In this document: positions 8,994 through 19,658 of the stretch, in pieces | How the letters are laid out: each line of letters begins with the position of its first letter | Numbering within the stretch: the first letter of the stretch is position 1 | From: Cyanobacterium aponinum PCC 10605 | GTDB taxonomy: Bacteria; Cyanobacteriota; Cyanobacteriia; Cyanobacteriales; Cyanobacteriaceae | Reading direction: 5' to 3' | Assembly: GCF_000317675.1 (NCBI RefSeq) | Contig: NC_019776.1 | Span: 2,170,001-2,234,000, forward strand | DNA length: 64,000 bases | Position numbers and translations under genes: made by a program | Notes under the pieces: model-generated | Seen by the model: only the letters and a program-made list of their open reading frames with translations | Told to the model about the DNA's origin: nothing | Databases searched by the model: none

Positions 8994-10169
8994 TTATTTA
9001 AACTTTTTTTTCGCATTATCAAAAGCATCTTTCATAACTTCCTTAATTTGATTTGGATCTGGTTTTTTGCCCCCCATTAAATCTCCAAAATAAACACAAG
9101 CCCCTTCCCCTAAAGCCCATGTATAAGCACCAGCCCAAGAAGCGGCTACCACAGAACCAAATCCCGGTACAAACTTAATTAACTCTCTACCTATGGCTTG
9201 TGCTAAAAATCCTCCTGCGATCGCACTTAAAATACCACCTGCTTGAGAAGCGCTGATTTTCTGTCCATAAAGTTGACCTAATACCCCCACCATCGTCACT
9301 TCTAAGGCAGTTAAAACGGGCATCGTAGCAAAAGGTAAAGGCACTGCCGCAACCGTACCAGCCATAATGGAAAAGGCTAGGATATAACGCCTAGCCACAT
9401 CTCTATAAATGCTTCCTAATTGAGAGTCCACTGTTTGATCTAATAACTTGTGAATTGTTTGAGCTTCAGCAGAAGGTAATAACTCCGCTAAAGAATCTCT
9501 TAGGGCTTCTAAACCATAAAAAACAGGATTATATTCATCTTCTTCTAGGGTAAAATCAATTAAAACAGCTTGGTCAAATAATCCTTGAAAAGTATTTTTA
9601 ATTTCTATAAATGCCCTATCTATTTCAGAAAAAGTGGGGGGATAATCAGGGTGATTAGTGTCACAATTAGGGTAAAGTTCATGTAACGATGTAACTACCA
9701 GTAAGCAAGGAATCTGAGGATATTTTTTCTGGAGATTTTCCGCTACCATCTTAAGGCTATCCGTAGCGAAATCGTTAATTTTCACCGTAAGAATTAATAT
9801 TCTGGCTTTTTTGCTTTCTCGCTCTAATTCAGCCGTTAATTCTTCAATTATGACCTCTGTACTGTTATTTATATCTCCTAAACCAACGGTATCAGTAAAA
9901 ATTAATAGAGGTAAATCTTCCGAAGGATAAGCATAACGCTCGGTATGTTGAGTATGAGGGCGAAACCCCTGCCCCACAATTTCCTTTCCTACCCCAGTTA
10001 ATCCCCTCACAATAGAGCTTTTTCCTGCTTGTGGTTTTCCAATCAAAAGAGCTTCAGTAGTGGGAAGTTGCGATCGCACTTCTGCTAATATTTTTTTTAT
10101 TTCCTCTTCGTCAACTCGAAATAAATTAAGTGCTTTTTTAGCGGTGTCTCTGACAGAAGGCAGTTTCAT
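8994..10169 (-). CDS. GTPase with C-terminal DUF697 membrane domain (YcjF-like)
   Basis: 391 aa. Era-like GTPase domain: G1 GKPQAGKSS (44-52), G3 DTVGLGD near 91. The usual NKxD base-specificity motif is not obvious; the equivalent strand reads VVTSLHEL. The C-terminal half matches DUF697, with glycine- and alanine-rich hydrophobic segments (AFSIMAGTVAAVPLPFATMP, and GGILSAIAGGFLAQAIG). Such GTPases are common in cyanobacteria; the role is not established. Membrane association is inferred. Confidence 0.8.
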   Translation of the reverse strand: MKLPSVRDTAKKALNLFRVDEEEIKKILAEVRSQLPTTEALLIGKPQAGKSSIVRGLTGVGKEIVGQGFRPHTQHTERYAYPSEDLPLLIFTDTVGLGDINNSTEVIIEELTAELERESKKARILILTVKINDFATDSLKMVAENLQKKYPQIPCLLVVTSLHELYPNCDTNHPDYPPTFSEIDRAFIEIKNTFQGLFDQAVLIDFTLEEDEYNPVFYGLEALRDSLAELLPSAEAQTIHKLLDQTVDSQLGSIYRDVARRYILAFSIMAGTVAAVPLPFATMPVLTALEVTMVGVLGQLYGQKISASQAGGILSAIAGGFLAQAIGRELIKFVPGFGSVVAASWAGAYTWALGEGACVYFGDLMGGKKPDPNQIKEVMKDAFDNAKKKFK

Positions 10170-10266
10170 TCTTCTTGGTTAAACAATCTTAGATTAGATC
10201 AAATTAAATTATATATAGCAATCCTAAATCATTTTTGAGAATTATCCTCTAAACAAAAATAAAAAC

Positions 10267-10374
10267 ACCTGAGTTAGTAGTTCGGAATTTTTAATTTTTA
10301 ATTTTTAATTATTCACCTTTGCCCCTTGCCCTTTTCACTATCACTCATAGATGAAAATTTATCCCGAACTCAGA
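10267..10374 (-). repeat. Short MITE-like element
   Basis: Begins ACCTGAGTTAGTAGTTCGG and ends ATGAAAATTTATCCCGAACT followed by CAG, an imperfect inverted pair. The middle consists of AATTTTT and GCCCCTT/GCCCTTT heptad units. Same family as 5844-6092 and 40664-40920. Confidence 0.65.
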
Positions 10375-10402
10375 TTCAGATAACTATAATAATCTTTTGC
10401 AC

Positions 10403-10427
10403 AAAAAAAGAGGGCTGTTAACCCTCC
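10403..10427 (-). terminator. Rho-independent terminator of tRNA-Glu
   Basis: On the minus strand GGAGGG, a short loop, CCCTC and a run of seven T. It lies ~10 bp after the tRNA 3' end. Confidence 0.75.
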
Positions 10428-10436
10428 TTTATTATA

Positions 10437-10509
10437 TACCCCCAAGGGAATTCGAATCCCTGTCGCCTCCGTGAAAGGGAGGTGTCCTAGGCCTCTAGAC
10501 GATGGGGGC
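10437..10509 (-). tRNA. tRNA-Glu (UUC)
   Basis: 73 nt. Acceptor arm GCCCCCA pairs with TGGGGGT (first pair G-U), discriminator A, no encoded CCA. D arm GTCTAGAGGCCTAGGAC, anticodon stem-loop CCTCCCTTTCACGGAGG with anticodon TTC, T arm with GATTCGAATTC. A terminator follows directly. In cyanobacteria glutamyl-tRNA also feeds tetrapyrrole synthesis. Confidence 0.95.
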
Positions 10510-10935
10510 TTGGACTTGTAACGCTTGACTTGCTTTGTTTTCGCTCGTTTAACGCACATATATTAATATAACGAACCTTTTAAAAAAAGTCAACAAAAAA
10601 ACCAACTTTTCACAAAATTTTTTTTCAATAACCCCAAAACTTAGACAAAAAGTAAGAAAGAAGCCGGTGACAGGGTATTGAGATGTTAGGGTTCAAAGTT
10701 CAGCTTCGGCTCTTGCACTCCCTTCGCTCGTGAACGGGGTTCGGAGTATTGTAAGGTGTTGACAGATAAGGTGAGAAGCAAGAGAGTCATAATTAATTTA
10801 AAGGAAAAACTATTTAAAATCAATTTAAAAGTATTTTATGTTAATCATTAATGCTTTTGCTTGTTTTCTGTTCCCTATTGCTTACCCGAACCGACAATTT
10901 TTTATCGAACTCAGGTAAAATTAATAGGTCTTAGG
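10510..10935. other. Gene-free region upstream of tRNA-Glu and downstream of pntB
   Basis: AT-rich DNA with the tRNA promoter side near 10520-10580 and repeat text from ~10670. The end of a dispersed element (ATCGAACTCAGGTAAAATTA) is at 10902-10921. No open frame looks coding. Confidence 0.5.
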
Positions 10936-12375
10936 CTATGCAGTTACTAAAACTTTATTGTTAGCTTTCCCCTTGCTAGTTTTTTCTCTCAATGCTACTA
11001 ATAAAGCGTCAACATTAGCTTTAGCATCACCGAAAAGCATTTTTGTATTTTCTTTATAAAATAAAGGATTATCCACTCCTGCATAACCAGTGGCTAAACT
11101 ACGTTTCATCACAATACTGTTTTCTGCTTTCCATACTTCTAATACAGGCATACCTGCGATCGCACTATTGGGGTCTTCTAAAGCGCTAGGATTAACAGTA
11201 TCATTTGCTCCAATCACTAAAACCACATCAGTCTCAGAAAAATCTTCGTTAATTTCGTCCATTTCTAAAACAATGTCATAGGGAACATTTGCTTCTGCTA
11301 ACAATACATTCATATGACCGGGTAAACGTCCTGCTACGGGGTGAATACCAAAACGAACATTAATTTTGCGATCGCGCAATAACTTAGTAATTTCAGAAAC
11401 TCCGTGTTGTGCTTGAGCAACAGCCATGCCATAACCGGGGGTAATGATGACATTTTTAGCATTAACTAATAAATCAGCAACTTCTTCCACATTAGTAGCA
11501 ACAGCTTCTCCCACTTCTTGTTTTTGAGCAGAATTACTCTTGTTAGAACTTCCTTCGCCAAATCCTCCTAAAATAACACTAATAAAAGAACGATTCATCG
11601 CTTTACACATGATATAACTTAAAATCGCCCCACTACTACCCACTAAAGCACCAGTAATAATTAATAAATCATTATTGAGCATAAAACCTGCGGCCGCCGC
11701 AGCCCATCCAGAATAACTATTTAACATAGAGATAACCACTGGCATGTCTGCCCCACCAATAGCGGCAACAAGATGGATTCCTAACAAACAAGCAATACCC
11801 GTCATAATGAGGAGAGGTTGTAAGCCAAATTCGGAGTGAAGAAAATCATAACCCAAATAAATGGTTGCGCCTAACATTCCTATATTCAGTAGATGTCTAG
11901 CCGGTAACATCAAAGGTTTTGAACTAATGATTGCTCTTAATTTACCAAAAGCGACAATTGAACCAGTAAAAGTAACCGCACCGATAAATACTCCTACATA
12001 AATCTCTATTTGATGAATAAAGGCCTCTGCACCCACTAACCCTGATTCAGGTTGTAAGTAATTACCTACTCCCACTAAAACGGCGGCTAAACCGACAAAA
12101 CTATGCAGAATTGCTACTAACTCCGGCATCGCCGTCATCGCCACTCTACTGGCTAAGATTGCCCCAATAATTACCGCAGGAATAATCGCCCCTATCAACG
12201 TGGTATAGTTTGTTACTTGTGGACTAAATGCTGTGGCAATAAATGCGATCGCCATTCCCGAAATTCCGTATATATTACCTTTCTGGGCAGTTTCTTGATT
12301 AGATAACCCTGCTAGACTAAGGATAAACAAAGCACTAGCACCAATATACGCTACTGTAATTAAATTCTGACTCAT
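10936..12375 (-). CDS. pntB: NAD(P) transhydrogenase subunit beta
   Basis: 479 aa from the ATG at 12375 ([20 protein letters not shown]), which is where family members begin; a frame 12 codons longer has no homology support. Hydrophobic part to about residue 270 with many membrane helices, then the NADP(H)-binding domain [45 protein letters not shown] and [19 protein letters not shown]. PntAB uses the proton gradient to transfer hydride from NADH to NADP+. The alpha subunit genes are not next to it, unlike in many bacteria. Confidence 0.95.
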   Translation of the reverse strand: MSQNLITVAYIGASALFILSLAGLSNQETAQKGNIYGISGMAIAFIATAFSPQVTNYTTLIGAIIPAVIIGAILASRVAMTAMPELVAILHSFVGLAAVLVGVGNYLQPESGLVGAEAFIHQIEIYVGVFIGAVTFTGSIVAFGKLRAIISSKPLMLPARHLLNIGMLGATIYLGYDFLHSEFGLQPLLIMTGIACLLGIHLVAAIGGADMPVVISMLNSYSGWAAAAAGFMLNNDLLIITGALVGSSGAILSYIMCKAMNRSFISVILGGFGEGSSNKSNSAQKQEVGEAVATNVEEVADLLVNAKNVIITPGYGMAVAQAQHGVSEITKLLRDRKINVRFGIHPVAGRLPGHMNVLLAEANVPYDIVLEMDEINEDFSETDVVLVIGANDTVNPSALEDPNSAIAGMPVLEVWKAENSIVMKRSLATGYAGVDNPLFYKENTKMLFGDAKANVDALLVALREKTSKGKANNKVLVTA

Positions 12376-12669
12376 AAAGATTGATTTGTAGCTATTTCTA
12401 TTTACATTCAAGAATTATTTTCTTCTCTACTATCAGGTTATAAAATTTATCGGGGTTCAATTGTTAAGAATGTTTTAAAAGTGAATAGTGAATAGTGAAT
12501 AATTAAAAACTCTGTTCACGACTGAAAGGAGTGTACAAGCACAGCAAACTCTCATTTCCCCCTCTCACCCCTTCCCCTCATCTCCCCATCTCCTCCTCAC
12601 CTGCAATCCGAAACCTGAAACCTGACACCTTTTCTCCACTCATTACTTGTTTCCCCCTTCCCCTCATCT
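12376..12669. repeat. Heptad-repeat intergenic tract
   Basis: Contains AGTGAAT units (12481-12501), CCCCTCATCTCCCCATC text (12568-12592) and ACCTGAA/ACCTGAC units (12612-12632). No gene seen. Confidence 0.6.
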
Positions 12670-13614
12670 CTAGCTATGAATTTTTAGTCTTAAAATGCGT
12701 AATAATTTCTCGAACTCTTGGGGTAAAGGTGCGATCGCTTCTAAGGTATTATTAGTGATAGGATGAGTTAAAGTGAGACGAAAAGCGTGTAGGGCTTGTC
12801 CTGTCAGATTAACTCCGACGGATTTGCCATGAGAAGAATATAAAGGATCTCCGATGATAGGATGTCCTATATGACTGCTATGTACCCTAATTTGGTGAGT
12901 TCTGCCTGTTTCTAATTCATAGTGAATTAAACTATAATTACCGATTCTTTCTTTTAATAGCCAATGGGTAACAGCCGGTTTTCCTCCTTTATCCTCCGAT
13001 AAAATTGACATTTTTTTGCGATCGCATGGATGTCTGCCGATGGGTAAATTCACGATACCACTTGAAACCGAAGGAGAACCATAAACAACCCCTAAATACT
13101 CTCTTTTTGCCGTTTTTGCCTTGATTTGTCCCTGTAAATGGTGTAAAACTGGCTCTGTTTTAGCTACTACCATCGCTCCTGTTGTATCTTTGTCTAGTCT
13201 ATGAACTATGCCGGGACGTTCAACACCACCAATACCTTTTAAATCAGGACAATGGGATAATAAAGCATTTACTAAAGTTCCCTGACTATGACCCGGTGCT
13301 GGATGTACCACAAAGTTAGCAGGTTTATTGATAATGAGTAAATATTCATCCTCATAAAGAATATCTAGGGGAATAGCTTCGGGGATAAGATGAGAAGAAA
13401 CAGGAGGCGGTATTCTAACTATTACTTCATCTCCTGTTTTTAAAATAGTTTTTTTACTCTCACATACTTGCTGATTAACGATAACTTGTCCTTCACTGAT
13501 GAGTTTTTGTAGGCGCGATCGAGATATACTGTCGATATTATCTCCTAACCAAACATCAATTCTAATTCCTCCTTTATCGACAACTAATTTTTGTTGGTAC
13601 TGCTCACTTGTCAT
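12670..13614 (-). CDS. RluA/RluD-family pseudouridine synthase
   Basis: 314 aa from the ATG at 13614 (MTSEQYQQKLVVDKGG) with GAGA a few bases upstream; the longer frame adds 19 unlikely residues. N-terminal S4-like RNA-binding domain (about 18-70: SRSRLQKLISEGQVIVN), then the synthase domain with the catalytic aspartate in HRLDKDTTG (D141) and the later GRTHQIRVH motif. Closest in organisation to RluD, which modifies helix 69 of 23S rRNA. The exact target in this organism cannot be told from sequence. Confidence 0.88.
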   Translation of the reverse strand: MTSEQYQQKLVVDKGGIRIDVWLGDNIDSISRSRLQKLISEGQVIVNQQVCESKKTILKTGDEVIVRIPPPVSSHLIPEAIPLDILYEDEYLLIINKPANFVVHPAPGHSQGTLVNALLSHCPDLKGIGGVERPGIVHRLDKDTTGAMVVAKTEPVLHHLQGQIKAKTAKREYLGVVYGSPSVSSGIVNLPIGRHPCDRKKMSILSEDKGGKPAVTHWLLKERIGNYSLIHYELETGRTHQIRVHSSHIGHPIIGDPLYSSHGKSVGVNLTGQALHAFRLTLTHPITNNTLEAIAPLPQEFEKLLRILRLKIHS

Positions 13615-13679
13615 TCTCAGCTTAAATTTATTTCTCAAAATACTTATGTGGTTATGTCCAAAGCATAACACTAACTGGT

Positions 13680-13814
13680 GTTGGGATGTCAGGTTTCAGA
13701 TTGCAGGGGGATAAGGTGTCAGGTGTCAGGTTTCAGGTTGCAGGTTTTAGAAGAAAGTAATAAGTATTCGGAGTTTTTAATTCTTAATTATTTACCTTTG
13801 CCTCTTGCCTTATT
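13680..13814. repeat. Heptad-repeat tract between rluD-like gene and hflX
   Basis: Text of AGGTGTC/AGGTTTC/AGGTTGC units (period 7), then AGTATTCGGAGTTTTTAATT and a TTACCTTTGCC tract typical of the MITE-like elements. No gene. Confidence 0.6.
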
Positions 13815-15503
13815 TTAATTACTAGCAACTAATTGTAAAAGTCGATCGCGCAATGTAGTTAAACCATGACGTTGTTGAGCAGAAATAAAAACCGCTTGGG
13901 GATATTTTTCCTTGGCAATGGTTAAATGTTCACTCTTTGCCTTATCTATTTTGTTGAGGGCAATTAATTCTACGGAAGGGGCTAGAGGCATTTGAGCAAG
14001 AATTGCTTTAACAGATTCAATATGACTTTCCCAAGCAGGATGAGACAAGTCCACAACGTGTAATAGTGCATCCGCTTCGGTTACTTCTTCTAGGGTTGCC
14101 CGAAAAGAATCCACAAGAGGAGGGGGCAATTCATGGATAAAACCCACAGTATCGGTCATTAACAATGTGGTTGTATCAGATGTGTTAGGGTCTGTAATAG
14201 TCAATCTTCTGGTGGTGGGGTCTAATGTAGCAAATAATTGATCTGCGGTGTAAACATCGGCATTGGTAAGGGTGTTAATTAAGGTGGATTTTCCTGCATT
14301 TGTATAACCGACAATGGCAATGCTGGTTATTTCATGGGCTTGTCTTTGTTGACGTAGTCTTGAGCGATGGGATTGCAGTTGGTTTACTTCTTGCTGTAGT
14401 CTGGTGATTCTTTTTTGAATAGCCCTTCTTTCTGTTTCTAATTTTGTTTCACCAGGGCCTCTGGTGCCGATACCGCCACCTAATCGAGACATGGCTTGTC
14501 CTCTCCCTGTTAGTCTGGGTAACATATATTCTAATTGGGCTAATTCTACTTGTAATTTACCTGCCCTTGACTGCGCCCTCTGGGCGAATATATCTAAGAT
14601 TACTTCGGTGCGATCGACCACTCTGACCCCTAATTGTAACTCTAAATTGCGTACCTGAGCAGGGGATAAATCCCGATCAAATACCACTAAATTTGCTCCT
14701 AATGTTTGTACTTGTAGGGCTATTTCTTCTACCTTTCCTGCACCAACAAGGGTTTGAGGATGGGGGTGAGAGCGTTTTTGCTCGATGGTAGCTAATACTT
14801 TTCCTCCGGCACTATCTACCAGTAAGGCTAATTCCTGTAGATTATCTTGGAATTTTTGTTCTTCTCTATCTCCTGTGTGTAAGCCCACTAATAAAACTCT
14901 TTCTTGTTGGGGTGAAACTTCTTGAGCAATAAATTCTCGGCTAAATTCTGCTTCTAAGTTATTAACTAAATCGAGAAAATCTTGTTCGACTATATCTTCT
15001 AAGGATTGAGGATGTGATACATCCCAATAATTATCGGTATCTTTGAGGGGTAGCAAATGACATAAATAGGCTTTATCCACAAATCCTCTCGCTCCTCCTC
15101 CTTTGCGTATTATTCCTTGACCTGTCAGGGTTAATATAACTAAAGCATCTAATCTTTGTCTTACCATTGCGGTTAAACTAGCTTCACTGGGGGGAGTAGG
15201 CTTTAACGAGGTGCTTAAACAACGAATCCCTGATAGTCTTAACTCACCGTAACGAGGCAATTCTAGGGGGGGAATTTGGGTTTGACGGGGTGTACCGACT
15301 CCTACCCTAATCACCTGTCCACGACGATTTAGATAGACGCTCAAGGGCTGTTTTAACTCTGTGCTAAGGTTGGCTATTCTTTCGGCGAGGTCAACGGTAG
15401 AGATGCGATCGCCGCTTATTCTTTGATGATATAGTTTTTGTAACTGTTTGAATTGGCTGGGTTTTAATCCTTGTAAGTTTCCGTAAATTGTTTCAATAGA
15501 CAT
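13815..15503 (-). CDS. hflX: GTPase HflX
   Basis: 562 aa, longer than E. coli HflX because of an N-terminal extension typical of cyanobacteria. Residues ~200-370 hold the HflX domain with GRGQAMSRLGGGIGTRGPGE, the glycine-rich signature, followed by a coiled coil (ERRAIQKRITRLQQEVNQL). GTPase domain: VGYTNAGKST (G1), DTVGFIHELP (G3), ALNKIDK (G4), SAQ (G5). HflX binds the 50S subunit and splits or rescues stalled ribosomes under stress. Confidence 0.95.
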   Translation of the reverse strand: MSIETIYGNLQGLKPSQFKQLQKLYHQRISGDRISTVDLAERIANLSTELKQPLSVYLNRRGQVIRVGVGTPRQTQIPPLELPRYGELRLSGIRCLSTSLKPTPPSEASLTAMVRQRLDALVILTLTGQGIIRKGGGARGFVDKAYLCHLLPLKDTDNYWDVSHPQSLEDIVEQDFLDLVNNLEAEFSREFIAQEVSPQQERVLLVGLHTGDREEQKFQDNLQELALLVDSAGGKVLATIEQKRSHPHPQTLVGAGKVEEIALQVQTLGANLVVFDRDLSPAQVRNLELQLGVRVVDRTEVILDIFAQRAQSRAGKLQVELAQLEYMLPRLTGRGQAMSRLGGGIGTRGPGETKLETERRAIQKRITRLQQEVNQLQSHRSRLRQQRQAHEITSIAIVGYTNAGKSTLINTLTNADVYTADQLFATLDPTTRRLTITDPNTSDTTTLLMTDTVGFIHELPPPLVDSFRATLEEVTEADALLHVVDLSHPAWESHIESVKAILAQMPLAPSVELIALNKIDKAKSEHLTIAKEKYPQAVFISAQQRHGLTTLRDRLLQLVASN

Positions 15504-15712
15504 TAACTATTAATAATTGAGATATTGATAGGAGCTTATTCTCCTTTATATATAAATTTTATCTCTTAGGAATTGATTTTCTCATTTTCAATTCTTGATG
15601 GAATAATCACAATTTCAAGAGTCTTAAACCACTAAACCACAGGATGAAAGATTATTCGCCCCCAAAATCCGAAACCTGGCTAAATCGAATATTCTAGCGA
15701 AATAACTGAGAT
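15504..15712. other. Gene-free gap between hflX and the bicA terminator
   Basis: AT-rich; contains CCGAAACCTGGC and ATCGAATATTC, partial repeat-element ends. hflX promoter is expected here but no clear boxes stand out. Confidence 0.4.
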
Positions 15713-15739
15713 AAAAAAAAGGTGTATCAATCATACACC
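15713..15739 (-). terminator. Rho-independent terminator of bicA
   Basis: On the minus strand GGTGTATGATTGATACACC followed by eight T. The stem is 8 bp with a 3-nt loop. It is ~125 bp past the bicA stop. Confidence 0.85.
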
Positions 15740-15862
15740 CGTAATCATTTAGAATCAAAAATTTTTTTATAGATCTCTTGCACAATAAAAATTAAGCTAA
15801 AATCAGCAACGTTTAAAACCAAATTTTATCACTGTTTTCGTCCTCTGACTTCTGCAAAAAGT

Positions 15863-17551
15863 CTAATTTTTTATTGCTTCATAGTTGTGACTTTGTTTTT
15901 CTCGCACAATTGCTAAACCCTCTTGTAATGCAGTAAGGCGATCGCCCATCCAGTGATGTCCCGGAATTAAACCTGCAATACCCAATTTTTCTAAGCGGCG
16001 CTTAACTTTACCAGTAGCACCAACAACAATTACTTCTCGTTCAAGATCGATCGCTTCTTGGATTGCATTTTCAATGGCAAGGGAGGATGTCACCCCTAAT
16101 ACTGGCACTTCCGACAAATCCACCAGAATCACATCATAGTTATCAATGGCACTATGTTCACGGGAAATAGCTTTAGCTACCCCAAAAATCATTGGTCCAC
16201 TGAGATGGAATAATAATAAACGTCCGTTAGCTAAGTCAAGAATCTGTTTTTCTTCATTACTTAAGACAATTTGATCATCAGCATCAGTAATGGCTTTAAC
16301 CGCATTGGATTGTAATTCTGAGAGGCGATCGATAGTTAAAATATTAGCGATAAATACCCCAACTGCTACCGCTACCATTAAATCCACAAAAACAGTTAAT
16401 AACACCACGCTATAAACAATTCCTGCGGCTTTCCAAGAAATTTTGTGAACTCTTCGGAGGAAATTCCAGTCAATAATATTAATCCCCACTTTTAGCACAA
16501 TCCCGGCTAATACTGCTAAAGGAATCCCAGAAGTAAGAGGTGCCGCCCACAATACAATAATTAATAACACTAAAGCCCGAACAATACCTGCAACAGCACT
16601 TCTACCCCCTGCTTGAATACTCACAACACTAGCAGTAGTAGCACCTGAACCAGCAACACCACCACATAAACCAGTAATTAAGTTTGCAATTCCTTGTCCG
16701 ATCAATTCTTTATCAGATTTATGCTCTGTACGGGTTAAACTATCACAAACCAGACAAGTAAGTAAACAGTCGATCGAACCTACTGTTGCTAAAACAATGG
16801 CATTGACAAACATCAAGCGTAAGTTGTCCATATTCCAAGTAGGCATTTGCCAACTAGGCAATCCGGGGGTAATTTCACCGATAGTGGAAATAGTACGAAT
16901 ATCATAATTACTGAAAAATAGAGTAGCAATAATCGTACCAATTAATAAAGCCGTTAGTTGAGGCGGAACAACATTTTTCCATTTACGAGGATATAAAAAC
17001 AAAATAACAAGGGTGATGATACCCAAAATTAATTCGGGAGGATTAATATTACCTAATAATTCAGGGAAATTTTGGATCACCCCAAAAACGCCACCTTTAG
17101 GAGTTTCTTGACCTAGGAAAGGTGCTATTTGAATAAAAATAAGAATCACCCCAATGCCCGTCATAAACCCAGAAATAACGTTATAAGGTAGCATTGTGAT
17201 ATATTTACCGAGTTTTAACACCCCAAACAAAATTTGAAAACATCCAGCCATCATGATAACGGTAAATGCCATTGCTAAACCCGTTTCAGGATTTCTCGCC
17301 ATCAAATCAGCAATTACAGCAGTAACAATAACCGTCATCGGACCTGTAGGCTCTGAGATTAAACTAGGAGTACCACCAAACAAAGAAGCAAAAAAGCCAA
17401 TTAAGATTGCCCCCCACATACCAGCAGATGCACCGGCCCCAGAAGCGATACCAAATGCCAATGCCATAGGTAAAGCCACCACCGCCGCAGTTAAACCTCC
17501 AAAAATATCTCCCCTGAGATTCCGGAAATGAATTTGATTAGTTATTTGCAT
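15863..17551 (-). CDS. bicA: SulP-family Na+-dependent bicarbonate transporter BicA
   Basis: 562 aa. N-terminus FRNLRGDIFGGLTAAVVALP and GGTPSLISEPTGPMTVIVTA closely match BicA of other cyanobacteria. About 12-14 membrane helices to residue ~410, then a cytoplasmic STAS domain (about 430-545; ILVDLSEVPVLGVTSSLAIE). BicA imports HCO3- with Na+ into the cytoplasm for the CO2-concentrating mechanism. It is a single gene with its own terminator. An ~800-bp gene-free region lies upstream and probably carries its regulatory sites. Confidence 0.9.
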   Translation of the reverse strand: MQITNQIHFRNLRGDIFGGLTAAVVALPMALAFGIASGAGASAGMWGAILIGFFASLFGGTPSLISEPTGPMTVIVTAVIADLMARNPETGLAMAFTVIMMAGCFQILFGVLKLGKYITMLPYNVISGFMTGIGVILIFIQIAPFLGQETPKGGVFGVIQNFPELLGNINPPELILGIITLVILFLYPRKWKNVVPPQLTALLIGTIIATLFFSNYDIRTISTIGEITPGLPSWQMPTWNMDNLRLMFVNAIVLATVGSIDCLLTCLVCDSLTRTEHKSDKELIGQGIANLITGLCGGVAGSGATTASVVSIQAGGRSAVAGIVRALVLLIIVLWAAPLTSGIPLAVLAGIVLKVGINIIDWNFLRRVHKISWKAAGIVYSVVLLTVFVDLMVAVAVGVFIANILTIDRLSELQSNAVKAITDADDQIVLSNEEKQILDLANGRLLLFHLSGPMIFGVAKAISREHSAIDNYDVILVDLSEVPVLGVTSSLAIENAIQEAIDLEREVIVVGATGKVKRRLEKLGIAGLIPGHHWMGDRLTALQEGLAIVREKQSHNYEAIKN

Positions 17552-18345
17552 TGTATTGTTTTTGTTTTTTATGAATTACTAACAATTAAATAAAAATTTT
17601 TTCATGTTAAACTCAATCTCAACATGAGTAGTAAAGGATAATTTTGCTCAATCTCTATTCGTAAAGTACGGATTTAATAATCCAACCTGAATTCGATATA
17701 AAATTTTCAGGAATGTAAAGGTTATTTCAATTAGCAATTAGGAATTAAAGATATTGACTAAATCTAATGTTTGAAAAATTCAACCGCTAAACCTTTCATC
17801 ATAAGGGTCGAAATCGAACATTAGTCAACCTCTAAAACCTGCTCTTATCTTTTTTATGCTGAACTAAGGTTGATTTATATTTTTATATAAGTCAAAGATT
17901 ATCCTATATTTTCACTATCTCTTTACTTACCCTAAACATCTAAGTTATGGGGGACTATCAGAGTAAGAATAAGAAAGTGAGAATGCTTTTTCTCTAATAA
18001 TTAAACAGCCAAAAGTTTTCATCAAACTTAACGAATCTTAATATCAATGCTAATCATAACTGAAAATCAATCAAAATGCAAAGGTAAACTACTCTACACA
18101 GCAATTAATAAATATTTTAAAGCTCACTAAATGTTAATAAACTTTTAACGTTATATTTAATCTAGGTATTAATAAAATCAATAACACTCAAACGAAAATT
18201 TAATTAGTCACATTAGTAATAGAATATTAAAAAGCAGAAAATTGTCGTACTAGCAATAGCAATCAAACCATCATTTCTTAACAATAGCTCTCATTGTTAA
18301 TCTCGTCATTTACCAACTAAAGTTAATATCATAAAAAGGAAAGAA
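17552..18345. other. Long gene-free region between bicA and the PATAN regulator (divergent promoters)
   Basis: Both flanking genes point away from it, so it must hold two promoters. It is very AT-rich, with no open frame. The end of a dispersed element, CCTGAATTCGATATAAAATT, is at 17688-17707; its inverse is at 63153-63172. An AGGAAAG ribosome-binding site is at 18337-18343, just before the PATAN gene. Confidence 0.5.
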
Positions 18346-19575
18346 ATGAGTAGTTCAGGAGTATTTAAAAAAGCACTACTATCTTTGAAAGGGAAAAAAT
18401 TCACAGGAAGAATTGATGTCAAAAAAGCAGACGGAAAAGAATGGCGTGTTTATTTTTGTTTGAGTCGTTTAGTCTGGGCAGATGGCGGTTATCATCCTTA
18501 TCGTGAATGGCAAAGGTTGCTAGAAAAAAATTGTCCTGACTTAGATACTCATCTTTTAGATATTCAAAAATCGAAAGAATTTGAATGTTGGAACTATCAT
18601 TTAATAGTCTCTTTATTACAAAGGTTTTTAATTACGAAAGAACAAGCATTATCTCTGATAAAAATTAAAATTAAACAGGCTTTATTTGATATTTATCAAG
18701 CTGAATTTATAGAAAAATTAAAATATGATGTCATTACTATTGAAGACAATTTTCCGGAAGAATCTGGGCTAAAAACTTCTGTTAGTTTACTAAAAATTGA
18801 ATCAATATTGATGGAGTTAGAAGTCGAATGGCAACATTGGCAAAAATTCGGTTTAACCCATTTAATTCCCCATTATGCACCTGTTATTAAAAATCCTGTC
18901 TTATTGCAACAACATTTTAAAGGAAAAGAAAAAACCTACAAAAAATTAGTTTCTTTACTTAATGGGAAGTATCCCTTAACAGAAATAGCAGATAAATTAA
19001 ACCTAACTATTTTTAAAATTACCGTATGGTTAAAACCCTACTTTGAACAAGACTTAATTACCCTCATCGAAATTGAAGATCAACCTGTTGCTATTACCCT
19101 AATTGGTGTCACGAATCAGAATTATAAAATAACAAAAACCACTTATCAACAATTAATCGTTTGCGTTGATGATAGCTCACAAATTTGTGAAATAATGGAA
19201 CATATTATCACTGATGCGGGTTATCAATATCTTTCTATTAGAGAACCTCTAAAAGCCTTATCACAAATATTGAAAAGGAAACCCGATTTAATCTTTTTGG
19301 ATTTAGTCATGCCTATTATTAATGGTTATGAACTTTGTTCCCAAATTCGTCGTGTTTCTGCGTTGAAAGACGTACCTATCATTATCCTTACTAGCAACGA
19401 TGGTATGATTGACAGACTCCGAAGTAAATTAGTCGGTGCTAATGGGTTTTTAGGAAAACCGATTGATCAAGAAAAAGTTTTGGCAAAAATAAAATCTTGT
19501 TTGTCTGGTAAAAAAACAACTTCTACCCTTGATTCCCCTGAAATATTACAATTAACCACTGATACGGGCAAATAA
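18346..19575 (+). CDS. PATAN-domain response regulator (PatA/PixG type)
   Basis: 409 aa. N-terminal PATAN/DUF4388-like region (MSSSGVFKKALLSLKGKKFT, then WRVYFCLSRLVWADGGYHPY), a middle helical region, and a C-terminal receiver domain from ~275: CVDDSS acidic pair, phospho-acceptor in LIFLDLVMPIINGYE, and the conserved Lys in GFLGKPID. This domain order is that of PatA, PixG/TaxP1 and related regulators of phototaxis and heterocyst patterning. No che/pix partners are adjacent, so the pathway is not known. AGGAAAG lies just upstream of the start. Confidence 0.85.
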   Translation: MSSSGVFKKALLSLKGKKFTGRIDVKKADGKEWRVYFCLSRLVWADGGYHPYREWQRLLEKNCPDLDTHLLDIQKSKEFECWNYHLIVSLLQRFLITKEQALSLIKIKIKQALFDIYQAEFIEKLKYDVITIEDNFPEESGLKTSVSLLKIESILMELEVEWQHWQKFGLTHLIPHYAPVIKNPVLLQQHFKGKEKTYKKLVSLLNGKYPLTEIADKLNLTIFKITVWLKPYFEQDLITLIEIEDQPVAITLIGVTNQNYKITKTTYQQLIVCVDDSSQICEIMEHIITDAGYQYLSIREPLKALSQILKRKPDLIFLDLVMPIINGYELCSQIRRVSALKDVPIIILTSNDGMIDRLRSKLVGANGFLGKPIDQEKVLAKIKSCLSGKKTTSTLDSPEILQLTTDTGK

Positions 19576-19658
19576 ACTATTGTCACGATCTATCAACTAT
19601 GGTTAAAATAGTAAAATTGTGTCAATAACTAAAATACTTATTATATTATTTAAAACCT

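Noticed and set aside
10359..10559. 66-aa minus-strand frame over tRNA-Glu
   Set aside because: It covers the tRNA and terminator; coding potential is accidental.
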